DNA of 64,000 nt from Phaeosaccion multiseriatum. Taxonomy: Eukaryota; Ochrophyta, other classes. The stretch is from the NCBI GenBank assembly GCA_965112735.1, contig OZ218950.1:2356001-2420000 (forward strand), given 5' to 3'. Of the stretch, positions 9,101 through 24,100 are shown piece after piece (the stretch's first letter is position 1; every line of letters begins with the position of its first letter). The notes beneath the pieces were generated by a model, which had not been told where the DNA came from, did no database searches, and was given only the letters and a program-made list of their open reading frames with translations. A program made the position numbers and the translations under genes.

Positions 9101-12100
9101 AACGGCTCCTGCTCCTCTATCACCCCCTCGTGAGCCGCTGCCCCTTCGCCGTGGCTCTGCCTTCCCTTTCCCCCACCGGTAACGAGGTCGCGATGCCGCT
9201 GCTCCACCACCAGTGTGGCGAGGCCCTCTGCGGTGGGGTTCTGTAGCACCTCCGCCAGCGGCAGCTCCTCCTGCAGCTCAAACTGGTCCTGGAGCGTGTT
9301 GACCAGCTGCACCACGGCCAGAGAGTCCATACCCAACTCCAGGAAGGAGACAGTACTGTTGATACTCGTATCCGTACCAACAGCTTGGAGCTGGGCCTCG
9401 AGGTCCGCCTCCTTCAGAGGAGAGACAGCCCGCCCTTCTCTCATCTGCTGCTGCTGCTGCTGCTGCTGCCTCTCCATCTGGAAAATACGTGCAATCTCCA
9501 GGCAGGCATCCACCGCCTTCTCATGCACGTCTTCTTCGCTCTCGATCACCACTCGACCCCTGTGCGGAGAGTCATCTGGCTCATAGAGACCAGAGCACAT
9601 GAATACCAACGGCGGCCTTGCCGTTGTCTTCTTCCCTTCAGTTCTGCCTTCACCCGCACTTCCCCGCGGTACCGCCGCTGCCAATGCTCCCCAATTACTC
9701 AAGATAACGTGAGCATTCGTTCCGCCCACGCCATACGAGTGCACCGCGGCGATGAGCGTGCCTGCCCGAGCTCGCGCTCCACCTCCATCCTCGCTGCTGC
9801 TGCTGCCCTTCCAGTCCACGGGAGTCTTGAAAGTAGTGAGCTGCGAGCAGAGGGCGATGCGCGACTGCTCAATGTAGCCGAGCTCTGGGGACAAGTGCTC
9901 TCCATGCAGATTGGGCGGTGTCTGCTGGTGCTGAAGTACTAAAATGGCCTTAATGAGCTGCCCCAGTCCCGACGCACCCTCCATATGCCCCACACTGGTC
10001 TTCACCGCACCCACGCAGAGTGGATATATCCGCTCCCCGTTAACGCGTTGCTCCTCCTCAACGTAGACCCCGTGCAGAGCGCCCATCTCAATGCTGTCGC
10101 CCAGCACCGTGCCCGTCCCGTGTGCCTCCACGTATCCCACCTCACACGCTCGACGACTTGCGTCTCTCAATGCCCTCCTCATCACCTCTCGCTGTGCCAC
10201 GCCATTGGGGGCCGTCATCTGAGCGCTTTGCCCGTTGTGGTTGACTGCGCATCCTTCAATGACTGCCAGGATGTTGTCATGGTCCGCTTCCGCGTCCGAG
10301 AGACGCTTCAAAACGAGAGCTCCGCAGCCTTCCGCTCGGACATAACCATCAGCTCCGGCAGCAAAGGACGCCGTGCGACTGAGATGGATAGGAATCGATG
10401 GGGGGAAGACAAAAGGAAGGAATGAGAGAGAGAGTCGTCAAAAGCGGTGCCGCAACCAAGAAATCAATCATATGCGCCACAAAGCTTCCGCTTACCCTTT
10501 CTTAGAGAGCAGACCGGCCTTCCGGAGGGTAACAAAGCCTTGGGGGTGAAGAAGTAAGTTCACCCCCCCCACCACGGCTGTCTTGCACTTGCCCAGTCTG
10601 AGCTTGTCGCACGCGGCCTCCAGCGCAACAAGCGAGCTCGAGCACGCAGTGTCCAGCGTTAAGCTTGGCCCCACGAGTCCAAGCCGATTGCTGATGCGTC
10701 CGGCCACCAGAGAGGTACTCGTTCCCCCGAGGGTGTACGCATCAGGCTTCTGTGCACTGTCCGTCTGTACGGTCGCCCAGTCACTGCCGGATAGACCGAT
10801 GAAGACGCCCGTGTCTGAACCCTTCATGGCATACTTGTCCCAGTTCTTTGCCGTCATATTCCTCTCTTCCGGCGTCCCCTCGCGAAAAGCCTGCAAAGCC
10901 CGCCTCTGCAAGTGCTTCGTACGCTACTTGGAGCATCAACCGCTGATTCGGGTCCATGGTGCTGGCCTCGCCGGACGGAATGCCAAAGAGTTCATTATCG
11001 AAGCTCTGCAATTCATCATCCAAAAAGCCCCCGTGCAGCCCTAAAGTCTCCTCGCCCCACCCCTCGAAGGGGAGCCGAGTGGCACAGTCGACTCCATCGA
11101 CAAGATTCCCCCAGAAAGCGGCAGGGTTGTCTGCGCCGCCCGGGAAGCGACAAGCCATGCCCACCACCGCCAGCCCACGACGGCGGCGCTGACTCTCTGC
11201 CGTGAGCTCTCCTCGCGCTTGGTGGAGAGACTGCTCCTCTTCGAGCTCCGCACAGACTCGTTGCTGCGGTGCCCCTTCTTTGCTGCCATCATGCCCAGCA
11301 ACTCCGTGAGACAGTACTTCATCTTCGACCCATGCCGCCAATGCTGCCACCGTTGGATACGAGAAGAGTACGTCGCTGGTCACATTCACTCCAAAGCGAG
11401 ACTGCAGCCGGCCGCGCAGCTCCGCCGTTGCCAAAGAGTCAAGGCCTGCCTCCATCAGCGGGGTGGTGTCGGTCAGCTCTTCGGCACCCTCCCCAATCAG
11501 CTCCTTGGCTATATCCATCACCGCAAGGCTCACCATACGTTTCCGGTCTTCGGCGGACAGCCCCAGCAGCTCCTCGCGCACTTCATTGTTGAGTTCGGTG
11601 TTGCTGGACACGCCTGCTGCTGTTGAGACAAGCCCTGACAGCAGGAACGAGCCGCGGGACGCACCCAAGCTGTCTGCAAACTTGCTCCAGTCCATCCCAG
11701 GCAGAACGGCATAATCGCCCAAATGCGCTGACGACATCGCAGCGGCATCTAAGGCAGCCATGCCCAGCTCAGCTGACACCGTGCCCACACCAGCCAGCTC
11801 CAACTGTTTTTGAACGATATCGAGCTGGGCGGCCATACCAACGTCAGCCCACGGCCCCCACTGCAATGACGTCCCTGCGAGCCCGAGGTGTCGCCTGTGC
11901 CGCATCAGCCCGTCCACAGCCGCATTCGCTGCAGCGTAGTTGGCCTGTCCAGCGTTACCCAGTACTCCGGCCATGGATGTGAAGCAAAAGAAGAAGTCAA
12001 GGCCAGGAGCGCGCCCATCCTCCTTTGCCCAAGCCAACGAAAGCTCGTGCAAGTTCATCGCCCCCTGCACCTTCGGTCGGAAGACGTTCGTCACGCTCTC

Positions 12101-15100
12101 CACCGTTTGCTCTCCCAGGAGCTTATCATCCAGCACCCCGGCAGCATGCACCACACCGCGCACAGGGGGTAGCAGAGGCAGCACGCCCCCCAGGCAAGTC
12201 CGAAGTGCCTCAGCGTCAGCAACATCGCAAGTAGGAGTATGGATAGTCAGCTCCACATCGTTTCGAAGCTGCTGCCACTGCTGTCTCATGCTATTGGCGA
12301 CCTTCCTACTCCTTGACAACAGCACCAAGTGACGAGCGCCCCTCGACGCGAGGTGCTGGGCCGTCACGAGGCCGAGAGCCCCCAGACCGCCGCTGATGAC
12401 GTATGTGCCATCCGACACCACTGGCACACCATACGAGGGGTTGGTCAGCACCACCTTGCCGATGTGCTTCGCTTGGCTCATGTATACCATGGCCTTCTGA
12501 GTATCCTCCCTCATGTCAAAGGGTATGGTCGGCAAGGGCCTCACATTGCCAGACATGCAGTCTTTAGCAAGACGCTGCAGCCCGGCACTGATCCAGCCTG
12601 GCTCACCCGCCGAAAAGCCGACCTCGATAATGGCGTCCACAGCGACGAGGTTGTACCTCACATCGGGCCGGGCGGTGTGCATCTGCTCGTGACTCCATAC
12701 ACCTCTCTTCCCAATCTCCACGAATCTGCCTCCCTCTGTCAGCATGTCCAATGAGAAGGGAATGTAGTCTTCACTCAGTGAGTTGAGCACCACGTCCACC
12801 TTCATCTCACCCATGGACTGCTTGAATGCCTCTGCGTCTCTCGATGACGCAATGTGCTGCACTCCCAAGCTCCGGAGGAAGTCATGCTTCACAGCAGCAC
12901 CGGCAGTAGCGTACACGTCTGCGCCCACCCGCTGAGCATACTGCACGGCGGCAAGGCCCACACCGCCCGATGCGGCATGAATCAACACCTTCTCTCCAGC
13001 CTTAAGGTCGTGGAAGGCCTTCACTACCGTCAAGCACACCGTGGGAAGTGCAGCGGCCTGCTCGAAGCTCAGCCCGGCCGGCATCACGGCCAGACACACA
13101 TCACTCGTCGTCACATAACTGCGCAAACATCCTCCGTCCGCAAAACCAAACACTGCATCGCCGACACTGAAGCGCGAGCTTCCTCCCACACTGATCACCT
13201 GCCCGGCGAACTCGGAGCAAGGATCTCCAGGGTCGCCAGGGTACATGTCAAGCACATTCAGCACGTCTCGGAAGTTAAGGCCAACTGCCCTCACTGCCAC
13301 CTCTACGGAGCTGCCAGCTGGGTCAAGGGGCTGATGTTTGCCATGGTTCACATCATCGCGAAGGGCGAAAGCGTCGGCAATGCTGCCTCTTGCCTTTAAA
13401 TCAAGTGAGAAGGGAAGCTGCATGGGCTGACGTACAAGCTGAGGAGCCCAGCACTGTCCGTCGCGTACCCACACATCTTCTATGGCAGTAGGGAAGGCCA
13501 AGCCTAAGGCAAGCTCGCTGTCTTGGTCCTTCTTGCCGCTGAGGTCCACCACGCCAATCTGCAGGGAGGGGTGCTCCACTCTCGCAGTCCGCACCAGCCC
13601 AGTCACCCAGCTGTCACGCCAGTCCTCGCCGCTTTGGACGCCCCTCGTCAAGACCGTCAGCGGCACAGTCGACGTAGTGGACATGCTCCTGAGTAGCGAT
13701 AGCAGAGCGTAGACCGCTCGTGCTTGCGGGCTTCCTTCTGCTTCTTCTTCGCCAGCTCCGGGTACCAGCACGTACAACACGCGAGCCCACTCGTCCTGTC
13801 CAAGAAGAAGGGCACCATCGTCCCAGGAGGCGTCCACCCCCCCATATCGAGTGTGTATGTGCACGTTCTCCGGAACACAGTGCCGCACTGCAGCAATGAT
13901 TGAAATCTCTTCCTCCCTCTCGTCCTGTGGAATAACCACGAGCCACTTCTCAGCAGGGTCAGTATCACTACCAGGGGCCTCCTCCTGTGTAGACGACTCA
14001 GTGGTCTGCCATTTAAGCGTGTACATCACCCGACGAAGCGGATTGGGGCGCGCAAAGCCTCTCGCCCGCTGAGCCCGGAACCCACGCATCTCCAAAAGAA
14101 TCTGCTTGCTATCAAAGTCGGCAATCTTGATGTCAAACTTGATGCAGTTGCCCCCGGGCTCTACTTCACCGAGCGTCGTGTGCACCCAAACCGTCTCTCC
14201 CGTTATGGGGGCAGAAACGATCACCTCGTCAAAGCCAACAGGCAGGAATGGAGCTCCATCCCTCCCTCTCAGCAACTGGCGTGGGATTGCGTGCAAAAGT
14301 GAGTGAGTCGCATTGTCGAGCACCGCAGGGTGCAGAGCAAAGCCCGTCGCCTCCCAAGGCTCGCACAGGTCCGAGTCGAGAGCACGCACGACCGATAGCA
14401 CCTCTCCGTCATTGGCGAACATCTGTAAATTCCGCTCAAAGCGAGGGCCATAGTTGAAGTTGGCATCCGCCATGGCCTTGTACAGGCCATGGGCCAAGTC
14501 CAGAGTCCCTACCCGCCCCTTGATTCCCTCTATATCCAGCATTTCACGCGGCTCGGTTCGCTCCATGACAGACACGTGTTCCATCCTCGCGGTCGCTCCC
14601 TTGTCACCCTCAACGCCTCCGAAAAACTGCATGCTTCCATCGCTCGCGTGTAGAGCACTCAAGCCGTCACAGACAATAGTATTGCGGCTCTGCGCTTGGT
14701 CCGTGCCCGTGTGCTGGAAACCCTCAATCTCCAATGGAGCCACAAAGTTGGCTCCTTGCAGGACGACTTGCTGCTCCGCCCCGAGCCGTCTTCCTCCTAG
14801 AGCAGTGACAACACCCACTTCAATGTACGTCACCCCTGGAATGATCACTACGTTGTTGACTGCGTGGTCCTTGAGAAGGTCCTTGATGTGAGGCGAGAAG
14901 GGGCAAGAGAGCCGCATTCCGTCTCCCTCTTGGACCACCTCGCCGCTGGGCATGAATGCCAGTGGAGGCCTGAACCAACGAAACGCTTGGCGTGTGCGGT
15001 ACAATGCGCCACGCTCTGACTCGCTGTCCTTCTGAAGAGCATCGTTGAGACTGACGCCCTCTCTGTCGGCATGCGCGGCCGTACTCCCAGCTCTGGGACC

Positions 15101-18100
15101 GGATAGCACGGCGTGAGCATTGGTTCCGCCGGCACCGAAAGAGCTCACGGCAGCAACGAGCGCTCCTGTCCACCCGCCTTGACCCACGGGCTCCATGGTC
15201 ACAGGTAACGTCATAGGGACGCCCGCGAGCTCCAGCTCGGGGTTGATGTCCTTCAAATGCAGGTTCGGAGGGGCGACGCGGTGCTGCAGCACCAGTACGG
15301 TCTTGATGAGGCCTGCAATACCTGCTGCACCCTCCAGATGGCCGATATTGGCCTTTAGCGCACCTACCACCAAGGAATTTGCCTCGCTGCGGTCCGGTCC
15401 GCAGTACACTGCCTTAAGGGCGCTCATCTCGATGGGGTCTCCCAGCGCCGTTCCCGTGCCGTGCGCCTCCACGAAGCTCACCTCTGCGGGGTCCCTTCCC
15501 GCCTCTGCCAGAGCGGCAGACAGGAGCTGCTGCTGAGCAAGAGGACTGGGTGCCGTCAGACGAGCGCTGGCCCCATTGTGGTTGGCAGCACAGCCCTCGA
15601 TCACCGCTAGCACAGTGTCCCCGCTGGCCACAGCATCATCAAAGCGCTTCAGCACAATGGCACCACATCCTTCGCCTCTGACGTAACCATTTGCCGATGC
15701 GTCAAACGTCTTGCAGCGCCTGTCAGAAAGGTAGGTGAGGTGTGAGTGGGGTGCAACGGGAAGGTTTTGTTTAACTGTAGAGAAGACGCCCAAGAATGAG
15801 CTGCATGAGCAGCAATAGGATAAATGAATCAGAGTACGCTAGCGGCCAGTGCAACTTACCAGTCGGGGGAGAGGAAGGTCCCCGCAATCAAGGACTGAAA
15901 GGTGCTCTTCCCGAGCAGTAGGTTCACGCCACCGACCACCGCCGAGTCGCACTTGCCCAGGCGGAGGTTGCTGCAAGCAACGTCCAAAGCCACCAGGGAC
16001 GACGAGCATGCTGTCTGCAGCAACGCGCTGGGGCCGCAGAGACCCAGAGTGTAGGATACGCGATTGGCAATGTTCGAAGCCGTCAGGCCCATTCCACCGA
16101 AGGCGCTCTGAGCAGCGGCATCTCCTGCCACGAAGCCCCAGTCCGTGTCCGACAAGCCCACGAACACGCCGGTGTTGCTGCCCCGCAGGCTGCTCTTGCG
16201 GTGGCCCGCGCGATGGAGGGCCTCACAGGCCACCTCCAGCATGAGGCGTTGATTGGGGTCCATTACCTCTGCCTCGGCAGCACTGATACCAAAGAATGCA
16301 TTGTCGAACATCTCCACGCCCTCGATGAACCCTCCCTGTAGCTGCAGCTCGCCCGTCTTACTCTCCCACCTGTCGGGTGGCGCTGCCATAATGCAGTCTC
16401 TGCCCTCGCACATCATCGACCAGAACTGCTCCGGGCTATTGGCTCCACCGGGGAGGCGACACGCCATACTCACCACAGCGATGGGGGCTCGAGAGCTCGA
16501 GGACAAGTGCTGTCTTGTCAGCACCTCTTTACCCCCCTCTACATCATCCCGCACCTCAAGAATCTGGGCCTCGAGCCACGCGGCCATTGCAGACACTGAT
16601 GGATACGAGAAGAAGGCGCCATTCGAAACGGTGACACCACACCAGGCCTCGATTCGCTTGCGAAACTCTACGGACGCCATCGAATCGAGTCCGGCTTCCA
16701 TCAAGGGCATCGTTGCTGCCAAGGTGAAGTCCTCGCCAACGCACTCCACCACCATGTCCGTCAGGACTTGCTCGATCCTCTCCCGCCGTGCTGACTCCGG
16801 TAAGAGCAGGAGCTCCTCCTGCACCTCGGCGTTGATGCTGTAGCCCTTTGACGCCTCACCATTTTCTCCGCGGTCTGTCAATTGCCCGAGGAAATCGCTG
16901 TGCACAGGGGACAAGCTCGCTCGAAATTTGCCCCACCTCATGGCCGGCATGATGGCCACCTCCTGCACGTTGGCTTGCATTTGACTTGCAAGGACGGCAT
17001 CCAGAGCCTTCATACCCAGCGCCGATGAGATTAGGCCCACTCCGGCCATCTCCGCAGCTTTGGACACCATTTCAAGCCGCACCGCCATACCCACGTCGCC
17101 CCATGGGCCCCACTGAATGTTGGAACCAGGAAGGCCAAGCTGGCGTCGGCGGTACCGCATCAGCCCGTCCAAAGCAGCATTGGCCCCGGCATAGGCGCTC
17201 TGATTGGACAAGCCAAGCAAAGCGGAGGTCGATGAGTACGAGACGAAGAAGTCGATCTCGTCCCTGCCGCTCGCCACCCACTCAAGGCACAGCGCGTGGA
17301 GATTCCAACCCCCCTGGATCTTGGCGGCAAAGACATTTCGCACGTTCTCTTCCGTCTCGCCCGACAACATTCCCTTTTCGCCCGTCACACCCGCTGCGTG
17401 AATCACACCCCGAACATGAGGCAGCCCCATCAAGGCCGTTGCTACAGCCTCTCGAAGCTGGCCCATATATGACACATCGCAGGCCACGGCCACAGCGGTG
17501 ACACTCTCCATGCTCTGCAGGGCCTGCCACAGCTCTGAAACTTCTTCCGCCGCCTGGCCGCTTCGAGATAGGAGGAGCAGGTACCGAGCACCCTGGGAGA
17601 CCAAGTGATTCGCCGTCGCCAGACCCAGCCCCCCCAGGCCACCGCTGATCAGGTAGGTCCCATCCTCCCTGTACGCGAAGCGATCGACTCCTGCCGATGT
17701 CAGATGGAGTGTGCTGGGCACCAGCCTCGGAGCGAGGATCTTACACCCTCGAACCAGCAGGTCCACGCCTCGCGCTCCGTCGTGAGCTTCTGCAGCCAGC
17801 GTCACAGCCTGGGAGACAGTTTGGGCTTTCATCTCCTCTACTCTAGGTTGAGCACCCTCAGACTGTGGAGACATGGCACACTCAAGGTCCACGTGGTTCA
17901 CGGAGAGGTCGCCCCTCTCCAGGCGTATGCTTCTCACCAGTCCCACTGCCCAGCTATCCTGCCAACCAGCACCGCTGTACACACCCGTTGTCACCACGGT
18001 GATCGGCATCACTGCCTCGTCCCCGCCTAAGCTCTGTACAGTTTGCACAAAATGCATTGCGCCATCGGTAGGAGAGCACGTCCCTGACGCCAAGTAGAAG

Positions 18101-21100
18101 AGATGGGCCCCACGTGGCTGGGCGTTGGAACCGACTGCCTCCACCATGTGCACCTCTACGCCACTTGCTGTCGCCGCGCTTCCGATAGCTTCCAACGCTC
18201 TGTGGTTGCTCCATGCGTCCTGTTCTTCGGCTGCCTGGGGAATCACGACGAGCCACGGAAGGCTGCCGGTCAGCAAAGCCTGCTGCGAAGCCGTGGGCAC
18301 CTCCACCGCCTCCCACTCAACAACATAAAGCGGGCCCTGCTCCTCTTCACTCCACGTCTGAGGCGCTGCTGTGACTCGCGCTGTGCACCAAGGAAAGGCT
18401 TTGCGCGTTGGGAACAGGATGTGCTCCTTACACTTTCGCTGCTGTACTGTGCTCAGAGCCGCTCCAAACGAATCCTCAGAGCTCTTCCCGCGCGTGAGAG
18501 AGGAGATCCACGCCAGACCCTCGCGACGCTCGCACTTGGCTCCCATGCTGCTCAGCACAGGGTTGGGGCCCAACTCAACGACGCTCAGGTCAGCCCCCCT
18601 CCCGTCTCCCATCCAGTGCTCTACCAGCGTGTGGATGCCTTCTGCGAACAGCACCGGCGACAGCATGTGTTGCACCCAATACGTCGCCTGCGTCACCTCC
18701 TCCTCTCTCACCACCTCACCCGTCACGTTGGACACCAGGGGAAGGCGTGGGGTGCTGAATGACACCTGCCTCAGAACCTCCTCCAGCGCATGTACAGCGG
18801 GCTGCATCAGGGGCGAGTGGAAGGCGTGCGACACCTCCAGGGCCTTGCAGCCCACCCCATCTGCCGTGAGCTTCTCCACCACCTTGTCCACAGCGCTGCG
18901 CGCTCCAGAGATCACGCTCGCGCTCGGTCCGTTTGAAGACGCCAGCACCACCTCCGCGGCCCCCCCTGCAGCGTCGATGCTTGCCAAAGTCGCCTCCTTG
19001 CCTGCCCTCACTGCGAACATCACTCCCTTGCCCTCGGGGCAGGCCTGCATGGCGGCTCCTCTCTTGGCGGACAGCATCAGCCCGTCCTCCAGCGACATGA
19101 CGCCGGCCACGCACGCCGCCACTACCTCGCCCAGGCTGTGGCCCATCACCATGGAAGGCTCCACGCCCTCCGACTTCCACAGCTCACACAGGGCGTACTC
19201 CAGCACAAACAGGCACGGCTGGCAGTAACGCGTCTCCTTCAGCAGCGCTTGTGCACTTTCCTCTCCCTCAGCTGTAGGGTACATGAGCTCCACCACAGAC
19301 TTGTCCAGCCAGGCCCGCTCCATGAGCAGCCTACTGCACTGCTGCACGCACTCGCGGAACACGCCCTCCTTCTCGTACAGCTCCCTGCCCATGCCCACGT
19401 ACTGCGAGCCCTGTCCGGTGAACAGAAACGTCACCGGTGAACTCTTCTTGCCTCGCTGTCCATCCAGCTGCAGCAAGGCTTCGCTCTCGCTCTCCTCTAC
19501 CATCGTCGATCTGAAACTGCTGAGCACCGCATGGACGTTGGCTCCTCCCGCGCCGAAGGAGCTGACAGCAGCAGTGCGCCTCTCCCCGTCCCTGGCACTT
19601 AGTGGCACCATCGTAGACGGCAAATTCACCGGAAAGCCATCCAAACGAAGCTCCGGATTGAGCTTCCTCATGTGGAGATTGGGGGGAGCAGATCCGTGCT
19701 GAAGGACCAGCAGAGCTTTGATGAGGCCAGCGATTCCGGACGCACCCTCTAGATGCCCGATATTGGTCTTCACCGCCCCAACCACCAGGGGCCGGGCTTC
19801 CTCGCGGCCGTGGCCATACACGGCTCTCAAAGCACTCATCTCGATGGGGTCGCCGAGAGAAGTCCCGGTGCCGTGCGCCTCCACGTAATCAACCTCCAGA
19901 CCGCTCACGCCGGCCTCCGCCAGTGTCTGCTCCATGAGACGCTGCTGAGCAGATGGGCTCGGGGCAGTGTAGCGCAAACTTCTCCCGTTGTGGTTCGCAG
20001 CGCAGCCATTGACGACAGCGAGGATGTGGTCGCCATCGGCCTGTGCATCGTCCAGTCGCTTCAGTACCACGGCGCCGCAGCCCTCACCTCGAACATAACC
20101 GTTGGCCGCAGCGTCGAACGTCTTGCAGCGCCTGACCATGAGGAATTGAGGGTTTGCAAAAGTGAAGAACAGACAAGAGGTAATCCATCAGGAACAGGGG
20201 CCTTTCAGATAGCTTGGGCCTTTTGATATGGCTCTCGTAGCGGCCCTAAGAACAAGCTCCGCCCACACAAAAGAGACACGCACTTACCAGTCAAGACTCA
20301 GGAAACCTCCTTCGGCGAGGGTCTCGAACGTCTGTGTACCCAGCAGCAAGTTGACGCCTCCCACCAAGGCGATGTCACACTTGCCCAGTCGTAAGCTGCT
20401 GCAGGCCCCCTCCAGTGCCACCAAAGACGACGAGCACGCCGTGTCGACACTCATGCTCGGCCCTCCGAGGCCCAGCACGTAAGACATCCGATTTGCCGGA
20501 CTCGCATTGGACATGCCCATGACGGAGTACGCACCCTTGTTCGCATCGTCTACCACTGAGCCCCACTCGCTGCCGGACATACCCACGAACACACCGGTGT
20601 TGCTGCCATGTAGTGTATCCTTGCGGTATCCCGCCCTGTGCAGAGCCTCGTACCCCACCTCCAGCATGACGCGCTGATGAGGGTCCATGGCACCCGCTTC
20701 GGCCACAGAGATGCCGAAGAAGGTGTTGTCAAAAGCCTCCACTCCATCAATGAAGCCCCCTTGCCACTGCTTCTGACCCTCATCGGCCCAGCGACCAACA
20801 GGGCTGGCTCCAATACAGTCTGTCCCTGCACAGAGCATAGCCCAGAAGTCCTCGGGGCTCTTCACCCCTCCAGGGAAGCGACAGGCGATCCCGACGACGG
20901 CCAGCGGCGCCCTTGAGTCAGCGCGGTGCGCTTCAGCCGCGATCGCCGCAGAGCGACTGCTAGAGGGTTCCTCTACCTCGCCAAGCACCTCCGCTTCGAT
21001 CCACACTGCCAGCGCCGCTACCGTGGGATACGCGAAGAGCACGTCAGTGGTCACTACAACCCCGAAGCGAGCCTGTAGCCGGCCGCGCAGCTCCACTGTT

Positions 21101-24100
21101 GACAAAGAGTCAAGGCCTGCTTCCATCAAAGGCGTGTTCGCGTCCAGCTCGTCGGCACCCTCCCCAATCAGCTCCTTGGCGATATCCATCACCGCCAATC
21201 GCACTGATTGCTGTCGCTCGCCAGGGGGCAGTCTCAAGAGCGCCTCGCGCACTTCATTGTTGAGTGCGGTGTTGCTCGACGCGCCTGCTGCTGTTGAGAC
21301 AAGCCCTGACAGCAGGAACGAGCCGCGGGACGCACCCAAGCTGTCTGCAAACTTGCCCCAGTCCATGCCAGGCAGAACGGCATAATCGCCCAAATGCGCT
21401 GACGACATCGCAGCGGCATCTAAAGCAGCCATGCCCAGCTCAGCTGACACCGTGCCCACACCGGCCAGCTCCAACTGTTTTTGAACGATATCGAGCTGGG
21501 CGGCCATGCCCACGTCAGCCCACGGCCCCCACTGCAATGACGTCCCTGCGAGCCCGAGGTGTCGCCTGTGCCGCATCAGCCCGTCCACAGCCGCATTCGC
21601 TGCAGCGTAGTTGGCCTGTCCAGCGTTACCCAGTACTCCGGCCATGGATGTGAAGCAAAAGAAGAAGTCAAGGCCAGGAGCGCGCCCATCCTCCTTCGCC
21701 CAAGCCAACGAAAGCTCGTGCAAGTTCATCGCCCCCTGCACCTTCGGTCGGAAGACGTTCGTCACGCTCTCCACCGTTTGCTCTCCCAGCAGCATATCAT
21801 CCAGCACCCCGGCAGCATGCACCACACCGCGTACAGGGGGTAGCAGAGGCAGCACGCCCCCCAGGCATGTCCCAAGTGCCTCAGCATCAGCAACATCACA
21901 AGTAGGAGTATGGGTGGTCAGCTCCACCTTATTCTGAAGCTGCTGCCACTGTTCTGTCATGCTTTCGGCGACCTTCCCACTCCTCGACAGCAGCACAAGG
22001 TGACGAGCGCCCCTCGACGCGAGGTGCTGGGCCGTCACGAGGCCGAGAGCCCCCAGACCGCCGCTGATGACGTACGTGCCATCCGACACCACTGGCACAC
22101 CGTACGAGGGGTTGGTCAGCACCACCTTGCCGATGTGCTTCGCTTGGCTCATGTATAGCATGGCCTTCTGAGTATCCTCCCTCATGTCAAAGGGTATGGT
22201 CGGTAACGGCTTCACATTGCCAGACATGCACTCTTTAGCCAGATGCTGCAGCTCGTCGCTTATCCAGCCCGGCTCACCCGCCGAAAAGTCGAAGTCGATA
22301 ATGGCGTCCACGGCGACGAGGTTGTACCTCACATCGGACCGGGCGGTGTGCATCTGCTCGTGACTCCATACACCTCTCTTCCCAATCTCCACGAATCTGC
22401 CTCCCTCTGTCAGCATGTCCAATGAGAAGGGAATGTATTCCTCGCTCAGTGAGTTGAGCACCACATCCACCTTCATCTCCCCCATGGACTGCTTGAATGC
22501 CTCTGCGTCTCTTGAAGACGCAATGTGCTGCACTCCCAAGCTCCGGAGGAAGTCATGCTTCACAGCAGCACCGGCAGTAGCGTACACGTCTGCGCCCACC
22601 CGCTGAGCATACTGCACGGCGGCAAGGCCCACACCACCCGACGCGGCGTGAATCAACACCTTCTCTCCAGCCTTAAGGTCGTGGAAGGCCTTCGCTACCG
22701 TCAAGCACACGGTGGGAAGTGCAGCGGCCTGCTCGAAGCTCAGCACGGCCGGCATCACGGCCAGACACACATCACTCGTCGTCACATGACTGCGCAAACA
22801 TCCCGCATCGCCAAAGCCAAACACTGCATCGCCGACACTGAAGCGCGAGCTTCCTCCCACACTGATCACCTCTCCGGCGAACTCGGAGCAAGGATCTCCA
22901 GGGTCGCCAGGGTACATGTCCAGCACATTCAGCACGTCCCGGAAATTAAGCCCAACAGCCCTTACTGCCACCTCTACGGAGCTGCCAGCTGGGTCAAGGG
23001 ACTGATGTTTGCCATGGTTCACATCATCACGAAGGGCGAAAGCGTCGGCAATGCTGCCTCTTGCCTTCAAATCAAGCGCGAAGGGAAGCTGGAGGGACTG
23101 ACGTATTAGCTGAGGAGCCCAGCACTGTCCGTCGCGTACCCATACATCTTCTGTGGCAGGCGGGAAGGCCAAGCCTAAGGCAACCTCGCTGTCTTGGTCC
23201 TTCTTGCCGCTGAGGTCCACCACACCAATCTGCAGGGAGGGGTGCTCCACTCTCGCAGTCCGCACCAGCCCAGTCACCCAGCTGTCACGCCAGTCCTCGC
23301 CGCTTTGGACTCCTCTGGTCAAAACTGTCAGCGGTACCCTTGATGCAGTACACAGGCTCCTGAGTAGGGCCATCAGGGCGTAGGCCGCTCGTGTTTGCGT
23401 GCTTCCTTCTGCGTCTTCTTCGCCAGCTCCGGGTACCAGCACGTACAATACGCGAGCCCACTCGTCCTGTCCAAGAAAAAGAGTACCATCATCCCAGGAG
23501 GCGTCCTTCCGCCCATATCGAGTGTGTACGTCCACGTTCTCCGGAACACAGCGCCGCACTGCAGCAATGATTGAAATCTCTTCCTCCCTTTCGTCCTGTG
23601 GAATAACCACGAGCCACTTTTGATGCGCCGCCGCCTCAGCAGGGTCAGTATCACTACCAGGGGCCTCCTCTTGTGTAGACGACTCAGCGGTCTGCCATTC
23701 AAGCGTGTACATCGCCCGACGAAGCGGATTGGGGCGCGCAAAGCCTCTCGCCCGCTGCACGCGGAAGCCCCGCATCTCCACGAGCACCTCTTTGCTGTCG
23801 AAGTCTGCAATGCGGATGTCAAACTTGACGCTGTCCACCACTGACTGGCCCTCACTCAGCTTCGTGTGCACCCACACGTTCTTTCCCGCCATGGAGGCGG
23901 AAACAACCACTTCGTCAAAGCCTGCAGGTAGGAATGGAGATTCCCCCCCCTCCTTGAGCAGCTTCCTTGGCAGCGCTTGCATGATGGTATGGGTAGCATT
24001 GTCCAGCACTGCGGGGTGCAGAGCAAAGCCCTTCATCTCCCACGGCTCGCACAGCTCCTCATCCATGGCACACACGATCGACAGAACCTCTCCGTCCCCT

